Positions 10,491 through 23,253 of a stretch of DNA of 48,137 nucleotides are shown piece by piece. The position numbers and the translations under genes were made by a program. The notes beneath the pieces are model-generated. The model worked only from the letters and a program-made list of their open reading frames with translations, did no database searches and was not told the DNA's origin. The DNA comes from Chytridium lagenaria (Eukaryota; Chytridiomycota; Chytridiomycetes; Chytridiales; Chytridiaceae): contig JAHLKC010000209.1 of assembly GCA_025449115.1 (NCBI GenBank), forward strand, positions 1-48,137, in the 5' to 3' direction. How positions within the stretch are numbered: position 1 is the first letter of the stretch; each line of letters opens with the position of its first letter.

Positions 10491-13400
10491 ATGGCCCATC
10501 CTGTCGTGTTTACACCAGAGCCATTCTTCTATGCATTTGGCAATGTCCCGCCCGTCAACCTCTTGCAGGATCTTGCACCAGAGGAACCAGCAACCGTGCT
10601 GTTGCTGGGATGTGGGGATCCGAGGATTATCTTGTATTCGCTGCGGCATGCCGTAGGAGTGGATAAGTATCCGTCAAAACGGGGTGAGTCTTCAGAAAGT
10701 CATACCGCCTGATCATCCGTGATGATTCGAGCAAAAGGAAAATGGGTATGAAGGGCATGGCTGGCTTTTAAGACTGGGTGTTGGGAGGGAGTCTTGAGCC
10801 GCCTTTATTCCGCGAATGCTCAAGCACACGCATGGATCATGCCACTGAAGACGACTCTAGCTGGCAGATCTAGTCCCAGAATGGCTTTGATTACCTTACG
10901 CTAGCTTTGGGCGCTAGCTTCGTCTCATTTGCATTAAATAGTTAATCGCACCCGCCCATATTATATTCGATATGTGCTTAATTTTCTGATGTGGTTTTTA
11001 GGCTTTCGTCTTCGTATGGACGTCACCTGCGTTGATTACGACACAGGTATCTTAGGTGGGTGAACAATTGCTCTCTTTCGCGTTAAAATACATGGATTTC
11101 TAACTATGTATATAGCACGCAACGCCCTCCTTTTGTCCCTCCTCGCCGACGATAAAGATGGCACAAAGTCTCGTCAGATTTGGAATATCTTCTACCACAC
11201 GCACCTTGACAAACCCTCCCACACTCTTCCCATCACCCACCTTGACCGCCTCCTCTCCTTCACGGACTCTTTAGAAAGTTGGAACAAATCCCCTTACGGC
11301 ACCTTTTCATTGCAACATTTAGAGACGTTGTGTTGTTGTGGAAAAAATATGCAGCGGCAAGAGAATGGGACGGCCAGGGATCCAAGGCATTGAAGGAGAG
11401 GATTAATAGAGAGAAAGAGAAATGTGGAAGGGTTAAGAAGGATTTTCACGTGTTAAATCTATTTAGATCCTGCGGGCCTATGTCAAAAGATGGCATAGTA
11501 TTGGGGAATGAGGGATTTCAGCATTTTTGGAATAAGGGAGTTTCTTTTTGGTACGTGTAGTCAAACCGTGTTTCCGTGAGGATTTTCGTGTTTTGCGTAG
11601 GGTTGCTTTAGTGTCTTTTGAGTTATTATATTAATTTTTCGCACCACAATTAATTTCTCAAAATATTGTAGGGATTCTGCCACGATTCAGGCGTCCAACA
11701 TTCCCAACCCGACTTTCTACTTTTGCTTTCGCGGTGATCGCTTCAATCTCCACTATGGTCTTGAGCCAATGTTCGGCTTCAGCATCGCCCCTCTTCTTGT
11801 ACCCTGCAAAGATCTCGATTTTCTCGAGGACTCGACGTCTTCTGGCACCCGTAAATTTCAGCGCGTAGCCGAGTTTGCCTTCTCTCAATTCACCGATTAC
11901 GGGGAATCCCTTCGCCTTGTCCTGGCTGACCACGACGTTGGACGCATGTGGCCACCTGTACCTGCGGCGACTATGAGGGGGTTAGGGGAGTTTGTGGGAG
12001 TTGAGATGGAGAATAAGACGAGATTTGTGGTGAGGTTCATGAACGCTGAAGTGTTGGCGTTTTGTAAGGCCTTGGATGATTTCGCGGTTACCGGGGAAAG
12101 AGAGACTGTACACTTTACGATGCCGCAATGTGGAGAGGCTATTGTGCTTGATGGAGGAGATTATTGTGTGGAGGGAGAGACAGTGGAGATTGGAGGTGGA
12201 GATGGTGATGGCGATGCGAAGGAGGAAAAAAAGAAGAAGAAGAATAGGAAGAAGAAGAAGAAAAGAAGAGCGGAGAGGAGAGGAGAGGAGGGAAGGGACG
12301 ACGAGGAGGGGGAGAAGGAGGAAGACTTTGAGAATGACGAACCAGTTGCACCTTCTGAAGTCGAAAGAAATTATGTTAGAAAGCAAGAGGAAGGCAGGGC
12401 AAGGAGACAATGATCCACGATGATGACAAGGGTAAGCAGACTTCTACAGTGGCAGGCCCTTCTATCAAATTCGAACCTTCCAAGAGGAAACGTTTTAAGA
12501 TGCCGGCGCCAATCTCTTTCAACATTATCGACACATCTAATCTTGCGGACCATTCCGGCATTATTAATATTCTCACTGTGTGCTCTCCACTTCTCGTTCG
12601 ATCTCCTTCCTCGACTCTTTTCACCGACACCCTGGTCTCCGAGGGCAGTTCCGACTCTGTTATCCAATTCGCTAATCGCATGCTGGGTGATATATCTGCC
12701 ATGTCTCTCATCCTTGGTATCACTCCCGTCGCATACGTCTCGGAATTCACCTCCATCTCCACCGTCCATGAATCTTTTATCCAAATGCTTTTCCCCACTG
12801 ACTCAAAAAGCGGGAAAAAACAAATTGGGCGTTCCATGATCGGGTCGCATGGAAAGTTTCTTACCTTGCTGACCCTTTTGCTGTTCGTGTTGATCCAAAA
12901 TTGGGTGATCGTGGGCTTGACGTGGATGCGAGATCATTGGCGTTGTACCTGTTGAATGCATTCAAAACCATGTTTGCTTCAGAATTAATTTGGCAGAGTT
13001 GATGATGTCAGGACAAGTTCATTACGGTCGGGCATCGTTCGCGCAGCTTCTCCGCCTTGTTCGACGGCGGTTCGCAGCGGGGTGAAACTCCATAATGGAT
13101 GATATTTGCAGTATGATGGAGATGGAGAGATCATTGATAATGGGGATGAATTACTATCAAGATTTTAATTCTCAGTGCTATCTGAATGACTTGAGGGACG
13201 CAAGGCTATTGAAGCCGTCACGACAAGTTCTGACGCGGATGCTCTCCGATCGGCCATCACTGGGAAAGTGGAAGAACATTCCTGAACTGGTTTGTATCGT
13301 GTTTCAAGTCCCCACGAGTTGTTTGAAAGTGTTGACGGACCCAAAGTTTCATGTTGGGCATGACAATACTTCAAGAGGATCATTTGCCCTTCAGTGTGAT

Positions 13401-16092
13401 GTGGAGTCGAGGTGGGGCTTGAATTATTTCTCTGACATCCACCTAGCATGGGGTGAGGTTAAGGTTGTTAAAGGTCGACCACTGGAGGAAGATCTTGAGA
13501 TTGAGATTGATGTGAAGCCTGAGGGTCTTAATGTTCCTCCTGAACCTCATACGCCTCCGGCGACGCCACATACCATAACAAAGTTGGGCCCGCAATCGAT
13601 GGTGGTTTCTTTTTGGATACCAGCATGGATTCTGGAATTAGATTCGGCTGGGACGATTAGAGTTGGGTTAACTGTGAGGCATACGGTTACCTCGCATTCG
13701 CTTTCGCGTCATCTTGGCATAATATGAGGCTATCTGATGCCGATCTTGGTGACGTCAAAAGGGTGTTTATTGTTAAGGAGAGGCCGGGGTTAAGGGGGCA
13801 AGTCGGAAAGTTGAGGAGGGCGGCGAAAGATTTTTTGAGGAAATGACGGAGGAGGTTAAAGGGAAGGCGTTGACTTTGCCTACTTCTTTAAGTGGTGCTA
13901 GTGGGCAGATTGGAGGGGATGGGTGTGACGAGAGACTTAAGAATGAGGTTCGGGTGGGTGGAGTTAGGGTTGATTTAGACCAGGGAGCAAAGCATGTTTT
14001 GTACTTAGCAAGAAGAGTTGATATTGTGGGAGCTAAGGCGAAAGAGTGGATTTTGAGGGGTGGTGTTGTTGCGGTGAAGCAGATGGGGCCCTGTTCTCTT
14101 GTGCTTGTCTTGGAAAATTGGGGTGGACAGGGAAGGGGATGGAATGAGGAGACGACTTGGGGCTTGGCTTACCCTTTCCCAGTGAATGGAGAGAAGGCTA
14201 AGTTGAAAATCGCTAGAAAATCGGGATATGTGGAGGTGAGTAATTTTCGTCGTCTCCCTCTCTTTTGGTTTACACTAGAATATTATCTTTGCTTCTCTGT
14301 TTGCCATTCTAATGATGCACTCGCGGCATTTGCACTAAAAAAAGGTCCTCGTGGCTATGTCAGGACATAAGCTTGGTGGGGGTTACCCTACTCATACTCG
14401 GCTGCCTGTGAACCTTATCAAGACACCCTCCGGAACACTTGTGCTCTCAGTCTGGAACGTTCACCGCGTCAATCTTGACGAGCTCCCTTGCCTGGACGTT
14501 TTTGACGATACAAAACTTGATACATATGGCCGCCGGCCATTACGGCGGGGCCATCACCGAAATTCCCTCGAATTCCTTCCGTCTCATCTGACCTTTTCAC
14601 TTTCTGAACGTGAGCGAGCCATTCGAAATCTTGATTTCAAATCTTACAATGGGGTGGACGTCTTTATCGACTTGAAAGATTCTATTGCCACCATGTTTAA
14701 ACGGCTTACGGGGGATAAGCTTATACCAGCGATAAGAGCAAACATTGAGAAGAAATTCTTGTTTTCTTGGCAAGCCTGATCCCACATCAATACGCGCGAC
14801 AGATTTTTTTTTCTTGCTTCGATACCTTGGTATGTCGGGCAGTATACCACAAGCCTCTGTTTTCGGATTGGACGATCCCGATGATAGCGGCTGTTACGCT
14901 CTGATTTTCATCACAGATATTATGTATGACTCTGCTGCGCACATTCACTCTTGACGTTTGCGTGCTTCCTCTCACTGTTGATATGGTTTTGAAACATGGC
15001 TTAAGTATAACAAAGATTATGGAGGATACCAACGCGTCCGTTACCACTCGGGGGATGAAGTGAAAGCATGGAAAGAGCTCTTTTGTGTGGCAACTGAGCG
15101 CTGCCGTACGTGGACTCATCAAGCTGGATGTGACTACATTACCAAGGGGTGCCTGTATCATATATAACAGGGGTTAGCCCTCTTTGTGAGTGTGGGAGGG
15201 GAAAAGGGTCTAAGGGGTTTGACAAGGTGGAGTTACGGAAGCCGTTTGCAAGTATGTGACGAGAGCAGCTATACCTTTGCTTTACTCTGCTGCCTTTTAG
15301 AAAGGAATACAGAAGGTGGCCTGAAGGAGACGATGAAGCGGGCTGGCCATAAAGCGGCTGACTTAGAAATCGGAGGAATAAAGGGGAAAACGGAGGGCTT
15401 GGAACAAAGAGGGGTCGTGGAATCGGTGGAGGATTTACCCCAAGAGATAAGGATACTTCATCTTCGTCGTCTGCTGACCCAATATTCTGGGGAGAATTGC
15501 TAAGGGGATTCAAAGGGGCCTCCCAGTAGAAACCATCGTTGAAGCTGTTAAAGGCGGGAAGGAAAAGCTGCGGAGCTGCTCCCCATTTGAGGGATGAAGA
15601 ACTTGAGAGTATAATGACAGGTGTGAGTCGGGTAATCATGGGGGAGTGGAATCCTTCGGGAAGATGGATCCATCGAATGTTGAAAGGCCAGGTCGAAAAT
15701 GGGTCGTTTGCGGGCGATACTGGTGAGGCCACGCGCTCAACAAGATGACGATCGCATCTTCATTAGCAAAGAAAAACATGGCCGTTGTTGATGATTCTGG
15801 AGAGTCTGCAAGAACTTTGAATGGCGCTGGGAAGACCGAGGTCTGTGGTGGGTGTGGGACACTTGCAGCGAAGACCAGGTGTTCCAGGTGTAAACGAGTG
15901 TATTATTGTTCGGCTAATTGCCAGAAGACGGATTGGAAAACTCACAAAAAAGTGTGCGTTTTGACGGAAGGGTTTAATGAACAGTCTGAGCTGATGCAGG
16001 AATACCAAGTTTTTTTCATTTTTGGGAGATGTGGGACTTTATGGAATTCCTCTTTTCATTCTTTGTTCCATTGCCGTGCGATATTTTGTTGA
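10491..16092 (+). CDS. Giant DUF4470-MYND protein, tandem paralogue B
   Basis: It starts at ATG 10491 ([20 protein letters not shown]) with the full DUF4470 core LLLGCGDPR and [14 protein letters not shown]. Exons: 10491-10683, 11002-11055, 11116-11550, 11672-14235, 14345 to about 16092, with an extra intron 14695-14802 not seen in paralogue A. The order is DUF4470, K/R-rich linker (about 12220-12330), [14 protein letters not shown], the shared body, then a C-terminal MYND zinc finger at about 15838-15957 with [16 protein letters not shown] and a final H...C. MYND fingers usually bind proline-rich partners. About 1,600 residues. Frame changes are needed near 11305 (roughly 13 nt shorter than A), 12405, 12810, 12990, 13720, 14955 and 15170, and others between 15270 and the MYND finger. 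The exact 3' end after the MYND finger is uncertain. It is convergent with the cyclase gene. Confidence 0.82.
14695..14802 (+). other. Intron present in paralogue B but absent in A
   Basis: At the site where A reads TMLLRYLG without a break, B has about 110 extra bases beginning GTTTAAAC and ending GACAG, followed by a run of nine T. Removing GT...AG leaves a join that is in frame only if the T-run is one base shorter, so a homopolymer length error is likely. A non-intron insertion is the alternative. Confidence 0.5.
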
Positions 16093-16728
16093 CGTCCTGC
16101 TACTGCTTATTTCTTTTTCTTTTTTTCTTTCGTATTCGCGATATATACGCGTGTCGCCTTTTTCCCCATTTATCAAAGCTTATACATTGCTGCATATTTA
16201 TGATAAACCCAAAAATTACTCTTTCTCACATGTCTTGGAAGGGCTAATAATAAGTGTTCGTCCTGATGCGGGGGATAGGGAGCTTCGGGGGGTGATAAGG
16301 AACGGGAATAGTGATGTTTAGGGGCTGGCGGATTTTATGAGAGCTTCTGAGGCGATGAAGGTTGGTTATTGGAGGGAAGAACTGTGGGGTTATTCATTTG
16401 TCTTTTAATTGCCTTGTAGTGTTTGACCCGTATTGTTTCACCGCATTGCGAGTATACCTTTACACTATTGAGCTAATATCGTCTCTCTTTAAATCCGCTT
16501 TTCTTTCTTTCCATTCTTTTCGTTGAACCTCTTTCTTTGTACTTATTAGGCGAGCAATGTCGGTTTAGAATTTATCTTTACTTTATCGGTTTTCACCCTT
16601 CCGTCACTGCAAACACCGTTCTTTTAATCCTTTGATATCTACATACATACATGCGCATATAAACTGCGTTATCTGTTCAGTTATTAATGTGACCAGAACG
16701 AATAAAATTGTGCATCGCGGTAAAAAAG
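16093..16728. other. Convergent intergenic region
   Basis: The region lies between the 3' ends of paralogue B and the cyclase gene. It is T-rich, with no coding potential I can support. The open frame 16022-16321 continues from the MYND region and has no motif. Confidence 0.5.
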
Positions 16729-19700
16729 TTAAAGCTTAGCATTGGCCCCTTTGGTTTTAAGCCATCTAACGAAGAAAAAAGCATCGTAGCCAGTCATCAA
16801 CTGAAGTGCCTCGGAATGTGCAGGTTTCTTGTCGTGTTCATTGTCTGAGTATGCTCCAATGAACGACAACGCCAGAGCCCGCAACAATTGCAGCTCGTCC
16901 TTCAAACGCGACTCGTACTTCGGACTCTTCAGGAATTTTTTCAGTTTGGCAACGCCAGCGCGACGACCTCCACTCTGTAAAATAGCAGCAGCAGCATCAT
17001 AAAAGATCCCAATGACGCCAACGAATTCCATGTACATTTTCTTCCTTAAAGTCTGCGTTATCTTGGATATACTTTGAGCAGCAGTACGGAGTTGCATAGC
17101 ATCTTTTGTTGTAAATAATGTCTTTGGGTCATGCTTAGATTCTGCTGATATTTTCCCGCCCACGGAATCAAGTGCGGGAAGGCATTGGTCAACGAGGAGC
17201 CAAATTAAAATGGCTCCAGAAAGAACTCCTTCGGCCACAGCGATAGCATACTCGTTCCAGATCGATACCGTTGTTGACATTTCCACAAACAGCTTTAGCA
17301 GAATAGCGGGGTTGTTTTCCGAGCGATAATTGATCCATGCTCTCCCCATTTGCAGAGGTGGGAGGAAGTAAGGTATCTTTAACCTAAAATTTTATTCGTG
17401 TTAATTTCTAAAATCTTATTGATCGGTTTGGAAAAACAAAGTTAAGTTGCTCACCTTCGGCGATTGCAACAAGCCTGCTAATGTACGAATCAAATTGGTC
17501 CATATTGTCCTGCATCATAGCCGCCCGGATCATACTGCAGGCTGCACACGCAGGCCAAATGATGTCATGCTGCGAAGCTGCTCCTAATCTCAAAGAGAGA
17601 ATCTCCGGGACCATACTAATTCTGCCCTTAAGCCAATTGGCAATGGATTGGTAATAAAGTCCACCTATAAGAGGCAATAAGGATAATAGTATTAGACGGT
17701 GATCACTCTAAAAGACTCTTGGTTGAAGGTGTGAAAGACATACAATATTCATTTACCACGTCCCCCGTCAATCGCGAGTATCTGTTGATAATGTAAACAA
17801 ATGACTCTAAACAACATTCTGCCTACCTGATAACTTTCTCAAATATCTCGTAGGATTTTGTAAATTGAAGGTTCTCTGTAAGAGAAATGCCATAGAAATG
17901 AAACCCTGCGTAGGACTTATTTCCATTCTTTTTCTCGACCTCCAAGGAACGATTGATGTATATTTGAGCAAGCTTCGGATACTTCCACGAAAACCCAAAT
18001 GCAGCACAATTGCAGAAAAATCCCCATGTAATGGGGTCTTTGTAAGCATCTTTAATGGCAGTATTTAAGTTCCTGTAGCAAACAGAGGTGAAATCGGGGG
18101 GGGGGGGGGGGGGGGTGCCATCACGAATTGATTGAAAGGTGAGTAACAGATAATATTCTTTATCTTACCAGAATAGTATTAGCGCCTTCATGTCATTACT
18201 GAACATCACAGGATTATATGCAGAACAGGAAACAATGCCTTGACCGCCAAATTCAGCGAACCGAGTCTTGCCGGTGCGTCCAAAAGAGGATGGAGCTTGC
18301 AAGCGACAGATCCACCTTTAGTCTTCTTGAATAATTTGTACTGCTCTAAAGCAGCTTTGATTGTTGCCCCTCTCACTTCTCTATCATTTTTTGGCCACTT
18401 CAATCCCAAAAGTTCAAAGCATTTCAGGACATTTTCCTGCGATAAAGCGAAATCTCTGCGATTCGCAAAGCTGAGTCCAAGGGTCGAATACCAGAGGCTT
18501 CGACGCACAGGGTCCTTGATCCCATTTTTAAAGGCCTGGTCTATGTCGTTACGTTTAAGGTCGATCGTGTTGGCGAACGAGATAAGATTTTCAATTGTGC
18601 TGATGCATTCAGAGAAAAGGAACTTCTTTAAATGAAGCATCCTAACAAACATACGAGAATTAGTACCGATAAATAAATGCATGAGACGAAAATTAAACCT
18701 CCTACCCAAGCTCCTCAAGGTACGTAACAGTTTTCTCGACAGCACCGGACCGATAATAATGAAAGCTAACAGTCGGAAGCAACGCACTTCGATCGCCTTC
18801 CTCCAATAGCATAGCCTCAAAATATTGCGCCGCCTTTAAGTGCAGAGCTTGCCTCTCCCCAAAAGGCAATGAATCATAAATTGTGGTCATTATAGCGATA
18901 TGACGAAAATAGCATTCCCCTGCCCGATATTCCATAGCTGCTTCCTCTTCAGCCAGATCCTCATTGACAGCACTACCACGCCGGGTATCTCTATATGGAA
19001 TAATATCGTTTGGGAGAATAAGAAACTTGAATCTATCGTATGCTTCAATCCAGTCACGAACTTCGCGAACGGTCACATCTGCACCTAATAGAACAATGGC
19101 ATCGGATAGGTGGTAATACTGGCCAAGAATAGATGCATGTTTCAAAAATTCCTGTAGAACTCCATTGATTCTAATATACGCATGAACATTAGTTGAAAGA
19201 ACCTCGGCAGATGCCAATTTAGACCATATGCACATACCGATCAAACTGAATTGTAATGGCAGCTCCTAGAGTTTTGGCGAAAAGTCCGTCCATATTTATG
19301 TTCTCTGATGCAAAATCTAGCTCTCCCTCCATGACTTTCAATGCTTCTGGTGACCGAAGCTTCAACGACTCCATTATCATATCAGATGCTAAGGGGCTTC
19401 CTCCACCGCGCTCAAAAATAGCTTCATATCGAGAAAATTATAAATTAATTCAAGGTCAATACGGCTATAATTTACCTTTCTTTAATCTTTCACTTACTCG
19501 TTTGATATCAGCGAAGAGAAATCGGGATATAATCAGTTGCTCCACATCCGCGATGGTAAAACCCTGTAAAGAATGATACACGGTGGTATCCAACTGTCGA
19601 ATTTGCCGTAGAAAACCAATTTTCATCTCTTCGATGGGCCTTGTGAAGAAAATGAAGTTTGACTTAATAAAAAATTCAGTTAAAACTGCATTTAATTTGA

Positions 19701-22700
19701 AAGTAAGCAATCAAATATATTGTTACCTTTGGACAGAATCGCACAATATTGTAAATAATTTCGAGAGAGATGGGATCCAACCACTAGAAAATATAGCCAA
19801 TGTGTCAGACACTTGATAAGAAATCATCGAACCTGAGCATCGTCGAACACAAAGACAGTCTTGCAGCTCGCCGTAAAGGATTCCACAATCCTTGCAATCA
19901 TTCCGGTCAGCAAAGCTTTCTTAGCTTTTCCATCCAATCCATTTATCTCATCCGATTCTGTAATTTTAATTCCTGGGATAAGTCCACTTAAAATCGGAGC
20001 AAGTTTTCCATCTTCCCCAAACATATGCAGAAACTCCACAGCATCGTACTTGTGCATCTCCTCCATCATATTTCTCTTCATATGACTAGGTCCAGCCATT
20101 GAGGCTCTACGACCAATATTGTCAGCTGTTAAACTTCCCGAGCGCGATATTGCACGACTCTGTGCTCGAGAATTCGCGAGCGACATACTTCCGAGAGATT
20201 TGAAGCCGTGAGCTACTCCGCCGTTTGTAAGTCTGCGGAGCTGTGAATGAGGCATTTTGACACAAAAGATGTGGTGCATGAGGTTCCTTAAGCCATAGTA
20301 AGGTGTCCAAAGTTCAACTTCGGACCCTTGAGTCAAACTGAAATGAAAAGGATCAGAAATTTGTTTCCTTGATCCTTTTAAATCATAATCTGCTTACCAA
20401 ACAGCTGTGCCTTTTTCTTGCACAATCTTCGAAAAATACTCTAAAATCTTAGATTTTCCCATCCCGCTCGCTCCCTCAATCATTCCAAGACCTTGAGTCC
20501 CCTTCTCATGCCATTTTTTAAACAAATCAAGAAGACTTTGTCTTTCTTCTGGATATCCGACAAACTCCTGCGAGTCGGTCTCCTTCTCACTGTTATCCGG
20601 GAACGATTCAAGATCGACCCCAAATAGCTCCAACGGGTGTACTTTTCCCTTAACTTTGAAACCTCCAAGCGCTCTAAAATCCAGGCCTTCGGAAGAAATC
20701 TTTGTCTTTTCGTCACACACGACAAAAGACTTGCTTATACCCAACCCGATGATACGGGCTGCAATATTTACCGCATCACCTAATAGTTACGCTGTCAGTA
20801 AATCAACATCTCAGGAAGGCCTGCAATTTACCCAAAAAACTAGCTTCAAGTCGCTTTTCAGAGCCAATTGAGGCGAACATCAGTTCTCCGGTTGATACAG
20901 AGGTGTAAATGTCACCCAGTTTGTGTTTGCGAACATTAGCACAAAACTCTGCGCTGGCTCTAAGCGCTCTTCGTGAATCGTTTTCATGCGTGTAAGGCTG
21001 TTTAAAACATTAATCGACTCCAAAATAGATTCGAGAAAGGAGAAGAAGAAAAAGTATTGAATACTTACAGGCAAACCGAAACAAGCCAGCATCGTCTGGC
21101 CCTTATCATCAACTTAAGCTCATCAGAGACGAGAGTCATTCAAAAAATTCAAACCTGAGTATTGCTGGAAAACACCACCATACTTTGCTAAGCTTTGCAA
21201 AAACAAAACCAAAGTTTTCTGAGCCATTTCAGCCTGGAACTCGCCCTTGATTTTGACAAATACGATGCTCAGCTGCCTAAACTCACTGCTGATAACTGCA
21301 AAAGGTTTGTTAACTATTGGCGTTTTACCGCCCATTTAAAAAAACGAGCAAAAAAAGGAACCTCAATATGATGGTGGCTGGAATAAATGAAGAAAGAAGT
21401 TGTTGTTTTTTTTACCATTGGCCACCTTTTTTCCTCCCCGGTTCCCCTCAGCAGTTTTTCTATCCACTATATTCTTTTGCATCGTGCTTCTCATCTTGAT
21501 TTTATGCACGATGCTCTTATTTACAAATTTATCCAATAGTTGCGCCGAGCTTGCCTCCAAAGTCGTCGATATATTTCTCCTAAGCAAATCATTCGGATTC
21601 ACCCTCATCGCAAATTCCTCATCAGGTGTTTTATACTCGTTTATGTCTATACGTTCTCCGTCTCCGTGATTCGCACTGTCACCATTCGCAATTTCCATAG
21701 AAAGTGCGCCCCGGGAGAGTCCTGAAATCGCGATAAATACATCTAATAGTCCGCCCTGTTTGACAACGATAGCGGACGGAAGGTCTTTTATCTCTTTGAC
21801 GTCGGAAAGGCTTGCGAAATCCTTTTTGATAATGTTCCAAGCTAATAACGAAACCCCAAGCTCACCTGAAACAGATAAAGAAAAAAAAACCAGTTAACGT
21901 TAGATGAGGCAAATCAGAATTACCAGATTTGGCCTCGTCTATTATCTCTCCTAAGTCGCGCAGACAAACACCATCAACAACATAATCTAACCGATCCTTC
22001 TTTATCCCGATAACTACATGATTCATGAGGCCAGCTGTCAAAGCGACATGTAGTGTCAACTTGAATGTCTTGGGCTGGCATACGAAAAAGTTTAAAAGAA
22101 ATATAAATCGAGGCGCGTGGAACAACTGAAGGAACTAACTCACAACATCATCAGATCGGATACTACCGAAGACTCCATTAACCTTCCCCAAACCTCTGTC
22201 ATTACAGTAGACGGCCGCTCTATTTCGCAGATAGGGTACCGCAGCATTATATGAAGGCAGCAACGAGAAGCTCGACGGATTGCTTGCTGAAGAGAATCTG
22301 TACGTCCAAATATGACCAAAACAGCATCACCCAGAAATTTGACAACATCGCCACCGTAAAGGTAAACGATGTCGATGATCTGCAACTGGCTTGAGAAAGA
22401 AAACAAGGGAAAAAGAGAAATGATGGGCAAACACGGGAAGAGGAGAAGAAAGAGAGAGGAAATGTAGAAAATCGAATCGAATGCATACTCTTACCTTTTT
22501 CAAGTATGCTCCAATATGTTTGGTGATGAGTTCTGATGAGATTTTTCCAAATAAAGCCTTTTATCAATCGAGTAAGCGTCTTGTTGACTCACAGTTTATA
22601 ATAAAAACATTAAACTTACAAGATTTGTTGTTAACGTGCTGTATCCAGATATGTCGATCATTACCTAGAGATATGCAATTCAATACGTAAAATCAATCGC

Positions 22701-22911
22701 TGTAGGGCGGAACGCTACCAAAAAGCAGGGCTATAAACTGATAAACTGCTGTCCATACCACAGCCATGCTCTCACTTTCAACATACGGGCGGTCCCGTGA
22801 AAGATCCCGCAACATATTGTTCTTCCTTTGCTCGTCCCATAGGACGTCACGCACAAACGTGCTCACATATCGAGCGGTAGCCGTAACAGATTCGATACCC
22901 TCGGACTCCAT
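16729..22911 (-). CDS. ADCY10-like (soluble-type) adenylyl cyclase with AAA ATPase and TPR-like tail
   Basis: It makes cAMP from ATP by homology. From the N-terminus: CHD1 with MIDISGYSTLT and GGDVVKFLGDAVLVIFG (both metal-binding Asp present) and the later RLDYVVDG; CHD2 with QLSIVFVKIKG, DDKGQTMLACFGLP and GDAVNIAARIIGLG; then FVGYPEERQ, a Walker A GASGMGKSK (about 20460), Walker B VFVFDDAQ followed by WLDPISLEII, and a long helical repeat region ending KTKGANAKL. About 20 exons with GT-AG introns (for example 22560-22497, 21119-21068, 18070-17830). The order matches mammalian sAC, with a somewhat shorter tail (about 1,200 residues in all). One clear frame change lies near 22215: the continuing frame is YCNDRGLGKVNGVFGSIRSD. 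The exon 1 donor near 22720 and the last splice near 17390 do not join cleanly. Animal sAC is stimulated by bicarbonate; that is not testable here. The protein is probably soluble, since no membrane segments are seen. Confidence 0.85.
18096..18115. repeat. G20 homopolymer inside a cyclase intron
   Basis: Twenty consecutive G on the plus strand lie just upstream (in gene sense) of the exon beginning NLNTAIKDAYKDP. In the transcript this is a C20 tract near the acceptor, where it could act as a polypyrimidine tract. Confidence 0.9.
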
Positions 22912-23253
22912 TTCGTTTCTTTGGCACAGCGACGAAACCGGCTCAGAAGTAGCCGTTTGTCAACGACAATAATGGATCTAATATGTGGAGATATGTACGA
23001 GATCGTCTACCATTCACTGATTCAAAGTTTTGTTGGCACTGGAGTAAACAACCTTCTTTAGATAGACGTAAATCCATCGGAAAACTTTCTTTTACCGTCA
23101 GTAGCTAAAGTTGTTCTTATGCCGAGCTGCTGAGAACGATGCGTCGGTCAACATCGCTATGGTCAGATTGTCAAACTCTCATCAATGTTGGCAGTTAAGT
23201 AGTTAGACGAAAGAGTGGATGGCCAAGTTGATTTATTTGATTTAGACACGGCA
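22912..23253. other. Spacer between cyclase start and hydrolase end
   Basis: About 340 bases hold the cyclase 5' flank and the 3' flank of the next minus-strand gene. No gene and no clear TATA seen. Confidence 0.5.
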
